Below, in pieces: positions 17,025 through 24,717 of a DNA stretch of 49,174 bases; the stretch's first letter is position 1, and each line of letters opens with the position of its first letter. Source of the DNA: a bacterium (lineage in GTDB: Bacteria; Armatimonadota; Chthonomonadetes; Chthonomonadales; Chthonomonadaceae); the NCBI GenBank assembly GCA_021777995.1, contig JAJYCW010000015.1, positions 1 through 49,174 on the forward strand, written 5' to 3'. The translations under genes were made by a program, and so were the position numbers. The notes under the pieces are model-generated. The model was not told the DNA's origin. It saw only the letters and a program-made list of their open reading frames with translations, and made no database searches.

Positions 17025-19481
17025 CTATGATTTCACTTTGGTTCTAAAGCGCCATACGTGAAGTGTACCACTCTGTGAGGCACCTGCAACAAAATGCATA
17101 TTTGGTGAAAATGCGACCTGCTGAATCAGCATGTTTGCTGGCACAGTCTTATTTGCCACAGAGTACGTCCTGGTCAGACGCCCCGCGAGGTTCCATACAT
17201 AGACACTTCCGTCGTTACTACCACTCGCAATATACTGGTTGTCACTGGAGAACGACACGCTGCTCAATGCGGTAGCCGAGGATGAATTGAACGTGGCGCG
17301 CAGCCTGCCAGACCTGGCGTACCACACCCGCACCGAGTTGTCGTTACCCGCACTTGCAACAAACTGATCATCTGGCGAGAAGCAGACCGATGTAGCGCGA
17401 TTACTGTGCGCAGCACGACTCCACAATAACTCGCCTCCACGTATATCGTACACCGCTACCTCGCCCGGCATTCCGGTCTGTGTCGAGCCAGTTGCTACGG
17501 CAAGAAGTCGGTTATCGGAAGAACAAGCAAGGTGGAAAACCTGACCCAGCGCTGGGCGACGCCACAGCTCGCGCCCCGTGAGCGGATTCCACAGTGAAAC
17601 CTCGCCACCACGCGTACCAATTGCAAGGCGGCTTCCATCATATGTAAACGACAGCCCGTCGATGTCGCCCTTAAAATCACTCAACTGCTGTATCAGCCGG
17701 AAATTCGAGGCATTCCAGATTTTTACGCTGCCGGGGTAGAGACTCGCACCGGAACCGGCCGCAAGAAGATTTCCACGATGCGAATAGGCCACGGACGTTT
17801 CGTCGTCTGTGCCCGCAAGGTATGCCCTGGGGTTTCCATTTCGTGCGTCGTAGACGTACACCTCACCAGGAATCAATCGTTGATCTTCGTTGCGTCCGGT
17901 TGCTATCGCTACATCATGGCTGTTGGGCGAAAATGCAATAGACTCAATTGGCCCTTGCTCCTGTATGACACGCACGTTCGATTTCAGGAAGAGGTTGTTA
18001 AATTTGAGGGTGGCAAGATATCCAAAAATGCTCATTCCAACTACTATCGAAGTCATCGCCAACCATCGTCCTTGAACATTCTGGCGCCAACCCAGGATTC
18101 CACACGTGCCCGCGGCAAGTCCAAAGAACATCTGAAACCCTGGCAAAAGAGCAGATATTATCGCGAAAGTACCGCTTAACCACGTAAATGGGGAATAGTC
18201 TGGCAGGGTAATTGATGGTGGAGGTGCGCTATAAGACACGGTTGTGGGTGCGATTGGCCAGTTGGGGAGACCGCCAGTTGGAGGGCCCGTCGTTGCGGGA
18301 ATCGGAGCAACAGCAGCAGGTGTTGCCGCCGCGAGGGCAAGTGTTCCCGCAGCCATCCCGCCAACAACTCTGGCAGCTCCTACGTAGGAATGAGCGGCGG
18401 CCGGTTCCACCATTTTGCGTGCCTTACGAACAGGTTCCTGACTGGTGGGCGGAAATGGGTCCCGTCCGCCCAGCAGTTCCGTTCGCTCGCACCACGGACA
18501 ACTGCTCAAGTGGCCACCAAACTGGTGAGCAACATTGCTTGCGCAGGTTACCAATGCATCCTCGGCTGCGGTCAGGTGAGAGATCCATTCGTCAGTTGTT
18601 GGACGAGCATTAGGATCCTGTATACCTAACTCAAAACATCGGTCCATTAATTGCTTGAGGGCAGGATGGAGGATTGAAATTGACGGCGCGAATGGCATGG
18701 GCCTATAGGGCACTGTGCGCGTTCCGTAGGTATAATGGCCCTCCATAATGCGGGTTTCAACAGGTGGTGGGTCGCCGGAACCACGATATACTCCTGAAAA
18801 GGGATGCGTACCCTCCATGAGCAGATGAAATATGAGTACCGCCAGACCAAACAGATCATGTTCAATGCGGCGATCTACCATCCTGAAGTTGCGATTTTGC
18901 AGCTCTGGCGGAGTGAACTCCGGCTTACCCACGGGACAGCGATAAACTGTGTTCCTGGCTGGATCTCGCACCTGAAAGCTATCACAGTCGACCAGTGTGA
19001 CGAGGGCCGTATCCGCAACGAGAATATTAGACTCATTTACATCGCCCACTACATACCCACGTTGATGAAGGGCATGAATGGAAGCTGCCATGTTCCTTGA
19101 TGCGCGCAACAAGTAGCGGTAACTAAAAAGAGGTGACTCCTTTCGGCGCGTCACTGGATTATACACGTTGAACAGCGGCCGCATGCCTTCTGCTCTTGGC
19201 ATTAGGAATCCGGCAAATCGTTCACCATGAAACATAAAGCGAAGTATATCGCGGGGCCACGCTATGGAAATATGCGACTGGGCCGCCATCGGATCGTCGG
19301 GAGGGTTTGCGAGCATCACCGATAACTTGCGAAACTGGGTTTCGGTGGGGTCATGATACAACTTGGCGCAAAGTGAGGGCGTATCCTGAACGGGGAATAC
19401 GAGTGCTTCACCACCCTTACCCAGGGTATCCTGAGGGTTTACGAGGATTCTGCTGCCATCCGACTGCCGAACAAGTCTCAT
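17025..19481 (-). CDS. YegI/TerY-P-type Ser/Thr kinase fused to transmembrane segments and a WD40 propeller
   Basis: 818 aa. The N-terminal ~300 residues are a divergent protein kinase: Gly-rich loop GKGGEALVF (21-29), Lys40, catalytic Asp147 in VVGDVNESNIL, and DCDSFQV (Asp165/167) in place of DFG. That VGD/DCDS signature is the one in YegI-like kinases of TerY-P triads. A Cys313...CPWC (328-331) cluster suggests a small zinc ribbon. An Ala/Pro-rich linker leads to hydrophobic segments at ~434-490. From ~505 to the end there are six or seven WD40-type repeats (for example IESIAFSPNSHDVAIATG, VRVWYARSGRL, YVWNLAGRL). The ATG overlaps the phosphatase stop by one base (TGATG). The propeller fusion is unusual for this triad. 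It may sense or scaffold a partner, on a side of the membrane I cannot fix. Confidence 0.85.
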   Translation of the reverse strand: MRLVRQSDGSRILVNPQDTLGKGGEALVFPVQDTPSLCAKLYHDPTETQFRKLSVMLANPPDDPMAAQSHISIAWPRDILRFMFHGERFAGFLMPRAEGMRPLFNVYNPVTRRKESPLFSYRYLLRASRNMAASIHALHQRGYVVGDVNESNILVADTALVTLVDCDSFQVRDPARNTVYRCPVGKPEFTPPELQNRNFRMVDRRIEHDLFGLAVLIFHLLMEGTHPFSGVYRGSGDPPPVETRIMEGHYTYGTRTVPYRPMPFAPSISILHPALKQLMDRCFELGIQDPNARPTTDEWISHLTAAEDALVTCASNVAHQFGGHLSSCPWCERTELLGGRDPFPPTSQEPVRKARKMVEPAAAHSYVGAARVVGGMAAGTLALAAATPAAVAPIPATTGPPTGGLPNWPIAPTTVSYSAPPPSITLPDYSPFTWLSGTFAIISALLPGFQMFFGLAAGTCGILGWRQNVQGRWLAMTSIVVGMSIFGYLATLKFNNLFLKSNVRVIQEQGPIESIAFSPNSHDVAIATGRNEDQRLIPGEVYVYDARNGNPRAYLAGTDDETSVAYSHRGNLLAAGSGASLYPGSVKIWNASNFRLIQQLSDFKGDIDGLSFTYDGSRLAIGTRGGEVSLWNPLTGRELWRRPALGQVFHLACSSDNRLLAVATGSTQTGMPGEVAVYDIRGGELLWSRAAHSNRATSVCFSPDDQFVASAGNDNSVRVWYARSGRLRATFNSSSATALSSVSFSSDNQYIASGSNDGSVYVWNLAGRLTRTYSVANKTVPANMLIQQVAFSPNMHFVAGASQSGTLHVWRFRTKVKS

Positions 19482-20215
19482 CAGTGAAGCATACTCGCTA
19501 TCACTAGCGTGACATCATCATCGGTTCTTTCGCTCACTTTACGTGACTGCAAAAACGCTTCAATCTCTGAATTTCCGTCAACCGGTCGGGATTTCGAGAA
19601 GTTTAGTAAGGGACGAAAGAAACCAGGGTATGGGGTACCTGCGGGCAGGTGCAGCGCCAGTCTCTGAAGACCATCGGTAAAAGCGGCAATGTGCAGGACC
19701 TTCATCGTAACTTTAGCCAGCTGGGTAGCGGAGCGCCAGTCATCACTGGTGAGAAATGTGGTTTCGTTGGCATACTCCGCAGATGGTGGCACGGTAAGAG
19801 CCGTAAGCCCTTCACCATCCTCTACAATCACCGCACCGTCCCCAACTTGTGTGACAGCTGCCTCGTCGGGTGACGCAAGAACAATCATGCACGTACAGGC
19901 ATACGTTCGGCTCTGCACCCCAGCTTGTTGCGCTGCTGCAACGACAGCACAGCGGGCATTATACAGAGCATCGCTCAGTAAAACATCGAACGTGGCACTT
20001 TGGGAGGATGTGTGGTCCGCGAGAAAATTGACTGCAGAGGAAACCGCAATCTTCGCTCCTTCACCGCCATATTCAGCAGATCCCGCACCATCAGAAACAG
20101 CAATGGCTATCACATTGTTGTCCAGCACCTTGAAACAGAAGGCATCCTGACATGGTGCCCCATGCCTGCTATGACTGGATCCTGCAACGGACGACGCAAT
20201 CACCTGCCAAGGCAT
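19481..20215 (-). CDS. PP2C-family protein phosphatase of the TerY-P-like triad
   Basis: 244 aa. PP2C metal-binding aspartates are present in order: CQDAF (Asp24), AVSDGAGSAEYGGEGA (Asp42), VTQVGDGAVIV (Asp126), HIAAFTDGLQRL (Asp181) and RTDDDVTLV near the C-terminus. The short form and the AGSSHSRHGAPCQDA opening match the PP2C_2 (YegK-like) branch found next to VWA and kinase genes. It is expected to reverse phosphorylation by the neighbouring kinase in the cytoplasm. Its ATG overlaps the stop of the VWA gene by one base (TAATG), and its stop overlaps the kinase start. The three proteins are therefore very probably made in fixed proportion. Confidence 0.9.
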   Translation of the reverse strand: MPWQVIASSVAGSSHSRHGAPCQDAFCFKVLDNNVIAIAVSDGAGSAEYGGEGAKIAVSSAVNFLADHTSSQSATFDVLLSDALYNARCAVVAAAQQAGVQSRTYACTCMIVLASPDEAAVTQVGDGAVIVEDGEGLTALTVPPSAEYANETTFLTSDDWRSATQLAKVTMKVLHIAAFTDGLQRLALHLPAGTPYPGFFRPLLNFSKSRPVDGNSEIEAFLQSRKVSERTDDDVTLVIASMLH

Positions 20216-20889
20216 TAAACGGTCCCCCAGCCTGGTGGTGGTAATGCAACCTGGTCATCCACACGAGACTGCGAAACTCGTTGCATGCTCGCTGACAGCC
20301 ACACAAACATCTCGACAAAGTTTAGACCCGTTAATTTCACTGGTGTTCGAACAACCAGATTTGACAGCCTAACCATATCCGCGTTCTCTACACCAACCGC
20401 AAAGAATGCGACGCGCTTATCGTTTTCGTCCGAGTGAATTCGTTGCGCCGCCTGTTCAACAAGCGCCTCAGGCTCACCCTGTGGTGCGCCGTCGGTGATC
20501 ATGAAGACCCAGGGCCGGTAATAGGCGACACCATTTTGACGATATTGTGCCTTGCGCGCACTAATAATATCCAGGGCCCGGTTGATAGCCGCGCCCATAT
20601 GCGTCATACCACCCGCCGTAAGTGTTGGAGGATCAAACTGGTCCACTGTCACAAAATCCTGCACAAGGGTCACCTCGTTGTTGAACGAGATCACCGCAAC
20701 CTCTACTCGCTTTGCCGCGAGCGAATCCTTAACAAGCTCTTCCTTAAAGGACTTTAAGCCCGCATTGAGCGCATCGATTGCCGGCCCATTCATCGACCCG
20801 CTTGTATCCAGGAGGAGTACACATGGACAACGCGGCTCGGGATTTTCTGCAAACTCGACCGCGTCTTCTAACGAGGAGACTACCGTCAT
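20215..20889 (-). CDS. VWA-domain protein (TerY/YegL-like) of the TerY-P-like triad
   Basis: 224 aa, a single von Willebrand A domain with no membrane segment. The MIDAS metal site is complete: CVLLLDTSGSMNG (Asp28, Ser30, Ser32), AGGMTHMGAA (Thr96) and VFMITDGAPQGEP (Asp133). The tail VALPPPGWGTV is like that of YegL proteins. AAGG lies eight bases before the ATG. In TerY-P systems the VWA protein is thought to be a target of, or scaffold for, the kinase-phosphatase pair, linked to stress and phage conflict; the function in this organism is inference. It is the first gene of the coupled triad. The 172 bases upstream, after mreD, probably contain its own promoter, though no convincing -35/-10 was found. 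Confidence 0.9.
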   Translation of the reverse strand: MTVVSSLEDAVEFAENPEPRCPCVLLLDTSGSMNGPAIDALNAGLKSFKEELVKDSLAAKRVEVAVISFNNEVTLVQDFVTVDQFDPPTLTAGGMTHMGAAINRALDIISARKAQYRQNGVAYYRPWVFMITDGAPQGEPEALVEQAAQRIHSDENDKRVAFFAVGVENADMVRLSNLVVRTPVKLTGLNFVEMFVWLSASMQRVSQSRVDDQVALPPPGWGTV

Positions 20890-21018
20890 GACAATTACCT
20901 TCCCATCCTGAAATGACAGAACTCATTTCATCAACTCGTGCCTCTACTAATTAGAAACACCGATTAGCGTCTATTTCTACGCATGATTAATCGCTGAGGT
21001 TACTCGATACCAATTGCT

Positions 21019-21038
21019 TTCATAGTATGGGCTATGAA
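21019..21038. promoter_or_regulatory. Inverted repeat between mreD and the VWA gene
   Basis: TTCATAG at 21019-21025 and CTATGAA at 21032-21038 are perfect arms around TATGGG. The site lies 24 bases after the mreD stop and ~130 bases before the VWA start, both read leftward. No T-run follows, so a terminator is unlikely. It could be an operator for the triad or an mRNA processing hairpin that separates triad expression from mreBCD. Confidence 0.3.
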
Positions 21039-21061
21039 CCGTGCATTGTACAGGAACCTTC

Positions 21062-21568
21062 CTAAGCAAGTGCGGTACTTTCGTCTCTGCCGGCGATGCG
21101 GCGCATGATGTAGAAGAGCGGAATCGCCACCACTCCATTGTACAGGGACGAACCAACCAACACAATCGTCCAATGTGAGGTGTCTTTTTGAGGGTCAAAC
21201 GCGAAAAACATCACGGCGCAGGATACCGTGCCTAACACTCCAAATAGGGGTGCTAAAAGGGCACTATCGCGCACAATTCTTGCCTCTAGCCAGCCAATCA
21301 AAAAGCATACAATCGTACGGCTCACCACAATGCTGCCGAAGCCACTCACTGGAGGCGCAGCTAACGAAGCAGTGAGGACACCACTGGCAAAACCTACCGC
21401 AGAGGCTGTGTTTACGTCACATAGCATGGAGCCCACTATCGCGGCGCACAGTGGCAAATCCACCTGCGCACCGAACACCAGCAAGTTGCTAGCGGCGGTC
21501 ATCTGAAAGAGGGCGGCAACAACGAAGGCACCTACAATCGTTAGCAGCCTGCGCGTGTAGGGTGTCAT
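21062..21568 (-). CDS. mreD: Rod shape-determining protein MreD
   Basis: 168 aa, almost entirely hydrophobic, with five likely membrane helices (for example LLTIVGAFVVAALFQMTAA and IVVSRTIVCFLIGWLEARIV). MreD proteins are poorly conserved in sequence, so the call rests on size, topology and position straight after mreC, whose TGA overlaps this ATG (ATGA). It would work in the inner membrane as part of the elongasome that directs side-wall peptidoglycan synthesis. The usual next genes, PBP2 (mrdA) and rodA, are not here. Confidence 0.8.
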   Translation of the reverse strand: MTPYTRRLLTIVGAFVVAALFQMTAASNLLVFGAQVDLPLCAAIVGSMLCDVNTASAVGFASGVLTASLAAPPVSGFGSIVVSRTIVCFLIGWLEARIVRDSALLAPLFGVLGTVSCAVMFFAFDPQKDTSHWTIVLVGSSLYNGVVAIPLFYIMRRIAGRDESTALA

Positions 21569-22386
21569 CGCAGCACAATAACCTCATCCAGTGCATTAAA
21601 ATGAACGAACGGCTTCACAATTGCAACTTTGTTCATCTGGCCCTGGTCTAGCGAGACAGACACCACAGAACCTATCGGAATGCCCGGAGGAAAGACTCCG
21701 TACCCTGCCGTCACAATACGATCGCCTGCCTTGACATCCGCTTCTGCCGAAAGGTCATTCATTATGATGTTGCTGGTATAGTTGCCTCTACAAATTCCTA
21801 CTGCGCGTGAGTTTCCCCTTTCCACACGCGCACTTACCATACCGTTCTGGTCCGTCAGCAGAACGACCCCTGCGGTACTAGTATTTACAACGTAAACCTG
21901 CCCAACGAGACCTGCCGGGGTTACTACAACATCGTGAACCTTAATCCCAGAGCTGCTTCCCCGATTAATTACGACTGTCTCGAAGTAGGGGTCTGGTAGT
22001 AAGGCTACCACTCTGGCCACAACAGGCTTTGGCGAATGCGACTGTACAATACCCAGGTCGGCTGCCAATCGCTGCCCCAGAAGTGCCTGATTTCTCAGGT
22101 TGGCATTGTCCATTTCCAGTGCAGAAATCCGGGTTCTTAGCGAGCGATTCTCTGCCTCAAGGGCATACCCATGGGGAATCCAACCGAGCTCACGGTTAAA
22201 CCAACGGGTAGTAGAGGAGACCGCAGTGGCGGGAAAGGCGAACATAGTGCGTACTAGAGAAGAGATAGGATCAAGCTTACCCACGCGCGCGGCACGGTCG
22301 TGAATGATCCCCAGCAACGTGCCAGCAATAAGTAAAAGGACAAACGGAATGTAGCGCAGAACAGGCCCTGTTCGTCCGGCTGTCAC
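21565..22386 (-). CDS. mreC: Rod shape-determining protein MreC
   Basis: 273 aa from a GTG at 22386 with AAAGGAG ten bases upstream. A single N-terminal membrane helix (YIPFVLLLIAGTLLGII) is followed by a coiled coil at ~75-105 (ALEAENRSLRTRISALEMDNANLRNQ) and two beta-barrel domains. ARVVALLPDPYFETVVINRG, the GLVGQVYVV turn and GDRIVTAGYGVFPPGIPIG are family hallmarks. It is a periplasmic dimeric scaffold that links MreB filaments to cell-wall enzymes. It lies 33 bases after mreB and overlaps mreD. Confidence 0.93.
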   Translation of the reverse strand: MTAGRTGPVLRYIPFVLLLIAGTLLGIIHDRAARVGKLDPISSLVRTMFAFPATAVSSTTRWFNRELGWIPHGYALEAENRSLRTRISALEMDNANLRNQALLGQRLAADLGIVQSHSPKPVVARVVALLPDPYFETVVINRGSSSGIKVHDVVVTPAGLVGQVYVVNTSTAGVVLLTDQNGMVSARVERGNSRAVGICRGNYTSNIIMNDLSAEADVKAGDRIVTAGYGVFPPGIPIGSVVSVSLDQGQMNKVAIVKPFVHFNALDEVIVLR

Positions 22387-22419
22387 AGTGCAGTAGCTCC
22401 TTTACTGTTGGCACCGGAA

Positions 22420-23475
22420 TTAGACAGTGCGTAGAGCCCGTCGCATTTGGGTATTATTTTCCAATTCTTCCAGGTACCTGCCTGTTCCAAGCACAACACA
22501 TGACAGCGGATCCTGCGCGATATGGACTGGCATGGAGGTTTCGCGAGACAGTAGCTGATCCAGCCCTTCCAACAGCGCACCGCCCCCAGCAAGCGCAATA
22601 CCACAGGTATATAGATCCGAGGCCAACTCTGGCGGCGTGGTTTCTAATGTCTCTTTTACAGCTTCCACAATCGCGTTAATAGGCTCCTGTATCGCGTCGC
22701 GTATCTCAACACTGGAAACGGTAATACTCCGAGGCAATCCGGAAAGTAGATCTCTGCCGCGAACATCGACGGTGCGTTCCTGATCCAGGCGAAAGGCAGA
22801 GCCAACTTTAATCTTAACGTCCTCCGCCGTTCGGTCACCAATGGATAAGTTATAATTTCGCCGTACGTAGCTTACAATAGCGTCATCAATCTCATCGCCC
22901 GCTACCCGAATCGACCGGCTGGTTACAATACCGCTCATGGAGATCACCGCTACTTCGGTGGTGCCGCCTCCAATATCCACGATCATAGAGCCAGTAGGTT
23001 CACTTACCGGTAGATCAGCACCCATTGCAGCTGCCATGGGCTCTTCAATGGTGTAGGCTTCACCAGCACCTGCCTTCCGGGCAGCCTGCAGCACGGCCAT
23101 TTCCTCTACCTCAGTTACGCCAGATGGAACTCCAATCACCACACGTGGAGCCATGAACATATTGCGACGGTGGACCTTCTGAATAAAGTACCGTATCATC
23201 TGCTCGGTCTGGTCGAAATCCGCGATGACACCATCCCGGAGAGGACGGATTGCCTTAATTCGGCTTGGGGTTCGGCCAAGCATCCGCTTAGCTTCCTCAC
23301 CAACAGCGTGTATCTTGTTCGTGGCCACGTCGATCGCGACCACCGAAGGTTCGCGCAGAAGAATTCCTCGCCCTTTAACGTGAACCAGGGTGTTAGCAGT
23401 ACCCAGGTCGACTCCCATATCCCTTGAAAAACGCCCCATAGCGCCGCGCAGTACATTCATGGCAGGCCTACTCAT
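22420..23475 (-). CDS. mreB: Rod shape-determining actin homologue MreB
   Basis: 351 aa. [19 protein letters not shown] is the phosphate-1 loop. [16 protein letters not shown] is phosphate-2, and [16 protein letters not shown] is the adenosine motif of the actin/Hsp70 ATPase fold. It assembles filaments under the membrane to guide lateral wall synthesis. The start is ambiguous. The ATG at 23475 touches its AGAGGAG with no spacer, while in-frame ATGs at 23460 and 23439 give shorter N-termini; the last (MGRFSRDMG) is closest to the usual MreB beginning. It opens a leftward mreBCD unit from a divergent promoter region shared with the DeoR gene. Confidence 0.95.
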   Translation of the reverse strand: MSRPAMNVLRGAMGRFSRDMGVDLGTANTLVHVKGRGILLREPSVVAIDVATNKIHAVGEEAKRMLGRTPSRIKAIRPLRDGVIADFDQTEQMIRYFIQKVHRRNMFMAPRVVIGVPSGVTEVEEMAVLQAARKAGAGEAYTIEEPMAAAMGADLPVSEPTGSMIVDIGGGTTEVAVISMSGIVTSRSIRVAGDEIDDAIVSYVRRNYNLSIGDRTAEDVKIKVGSAFRLDQERTVDVRGRDLLSGLPRSITVSSVEIRDAIQEPINAIVEAVKETLETTPPELASDLYTCGIALAGGGALLEGLDQLLSRETSMPVHIAQDPLSCVVLGTGRYLEELENNTQMRRALRTV

Positions 23476-23538
23476 CTCCTCTAGAAGTTCCTAATCCGAC
23501 CGGAGGCATCTCACAATCAAGGGCCGAATAATTATATG

Positions 23539-23593
23539 AATACCGGTATTTTCAGGAGCAGAATATTATAACACAATTGCCGATTACTTTAAT
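23539..23593 (-). promoter_or_regulatory. Probable mreB promoter with adjacent palindrome
   Basis: Read leftward, TGTTATAAT (hexamer at 23570-23565) is an extended -10 element. A weak -35, ATTAAA, lies 17 bases upstream at 23593-23588. Just downstream of the predicted start of transcription lies the perfect 12-base palindrome AATACCGGTATT at 23539-23550, a possible repressor site or leader element. Together with the DeoR promoter it makes up most of the 309-base gap 23476-23784, which contains no gene. Confidence 0.5.
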
Positions 23594-23647
23594 ACCTGTA
23601 CACATGTATCAAAAGTGTTGACACCGCGGCTGCATTGCCTACCGTAA

Positions 23648-23712
23648 TTACATGAGGTTACATCAATTAAATGTAATCCTCTCGGCACAACCCGCCGGAC
23701 ACATGGTATAAT
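23648..23712 (+). promoter_or_regulatory. Probable deoR-glmS promoter with inverted-repeat operator
   Basis: TGGTATAAT at 23704-23712 is a perfect extended -10 element, with GGCACA as a poor -35 at 17-base spacing. Immediately upstream lies GAGG-TTACAT at 23654-23663, inverted as ATGTAA-T-CCTC at 23671-23681. An extra direct TTACAT half-site at 23648-23653 is placed exactly 10 bases earlier, one helical turn. DeoR-family proteins commonly bind repeats in their own promoter, so this is a good candidate autoregulatory operator. Binding is inference. Confidence 0.5.
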
Positions 23713-23784
23713 TGTCAATGACCTATGAAATTTTGACATATTATACTTTCGATCTGACAAATTCTTACAAGGTGGTATACCATT

Positions 23785-24642
23785 ATGTCGGCACCAGCGG
23801 ACGCCAGGAGGCTCCGACTCCTTGAACTACTCGTACAGGCAGACGAATCGTATTCGGTTGATGAATTAGGTGATCTACTAAAGTGCGACGGACGCACGAT
23901 ACGTCGCGACCTGGATCACCTTCATGACCTGTTACAGAATTGCAACGGCATTGAGGTTCGGCGAGGTCGCGCAATGGTTGCGCGTACGGGTTACAGCCCA
24001 GGCTATTTCACGGATCAGCTGGAAAAGAACCAGGCTGCAAAGCAGCAAATTGCGCGGGCGGTACTTGATCATGTCCGCGACGGCCAGGCAGCAGCTCTCA
24101 CAGCCGGCAGTACCACCTTTGAGGTAGCCCGCGAAATTCGCCGACGTTCAATTGAGGGGGTCCCTCCGGGTAATCTCATCGTATTCACCAACAGTGTTCC
24201 TAGCCTTCTTCAGCTCGTGGCAGCAGACATCTCCACCGGTGTGTTAGGCGAGATTTATAACGATGACGACTGCGCCTTTCACGCCCCAGAGTACCGTAGC
24301 GCATTTCAGCCGGAAATTGCCATTGTAGGTGCGAGCGGTCTCACCGTAAACGCGGCAGCTGGAACCATCGAGCTTTACTCTCACCGCGCTGAAGAGGCGG
24401 CGTTCCTCCGTCAGCTCATACACTCGGTACCTGAGATCATTCTTGCAGTTGACAGCCACAAAATAGGCCGGCGTCATCCCTGGAGCTTCGGAGGCCCGTC
24501 ACTTCACAACAAGCGAGTTTTACTCGTTACCGAAGATATGGCTACCGACTTGCAAGATGAGATCGACCTGCTTACAGAGCGGCTGAGAGGCTATGGTACA
24601 CAATTCAAGGCAGTTTGCGCACATGAAGCCGCCTCAAACTAA
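23785..24642 (+). CDS. DeoR/GlpR-family transcriptional regulator
   Basis: 285 aa. AAGGTGG stands nine bases before the ATG. Residues ~5-60 form the DeoR helix-turn-helix (LELLVQADESYSVDELGDLL, then DGRTIRRDLDHL). From ~90 the DeoRC sensor domain follows, with TAGSTTFEVAREI as the phosphate/sugar loop and AVDSHKIGRRH as the second conserved motif. Family members sense phosphorylated sugars. Its position 75 bases ahead of glmS suggests that the ligand may be glucosamine-6-phosphate or a related amino-sugar phosphate, and that glmS is its target. That link is inferred from context. Confidence 0.88.
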   Translation: MSAPADARRLRLLELLVQADESYSVDELGDLLKCDGRTIRRDLDHLHDLLQNCNGIEVRRGRAMVARTGYSPGYFTDQLEKNQAAKQQIARAVLDHVRDGQAAALTAGSTTFEVAREIRRRSIEGVPPGNLIVFTNSVPSLLQLVAADISTGVLGEIYNDDDCAFHAPEYRSAFQPEIAIVGASGLTVNAAAGTIELYSHRAEEAAFLRQLIHSVPEIILAVDSHKIGRRHPWSFGGPSLHNKRVLLVTEDMATDLQDEIDLLTERLRGYGTQFKAVCAHEAASN

Positions 24643-24717
24643 GGCATTAATTCACAGGTGCCGTACTATCTGCGCAGCGGCATAAGCATCATCCATAAGA
24701 GCTAGGGAGCAATTTAC

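Noticed and set aside
23616..23644. TTGACA at about 23617 as a -35 element for the DeoR gene
   Set aside because: The position 16-17 bases downstream (TACCGT) is a poor -10; the extended -10 at 23704-23712 is far better.
24643..24717. glmS ribozyme upstream of glmS
   Set aside because: The gap is only 75 bases, too short for the ribozyme core, and its conserved sequence is not seen.
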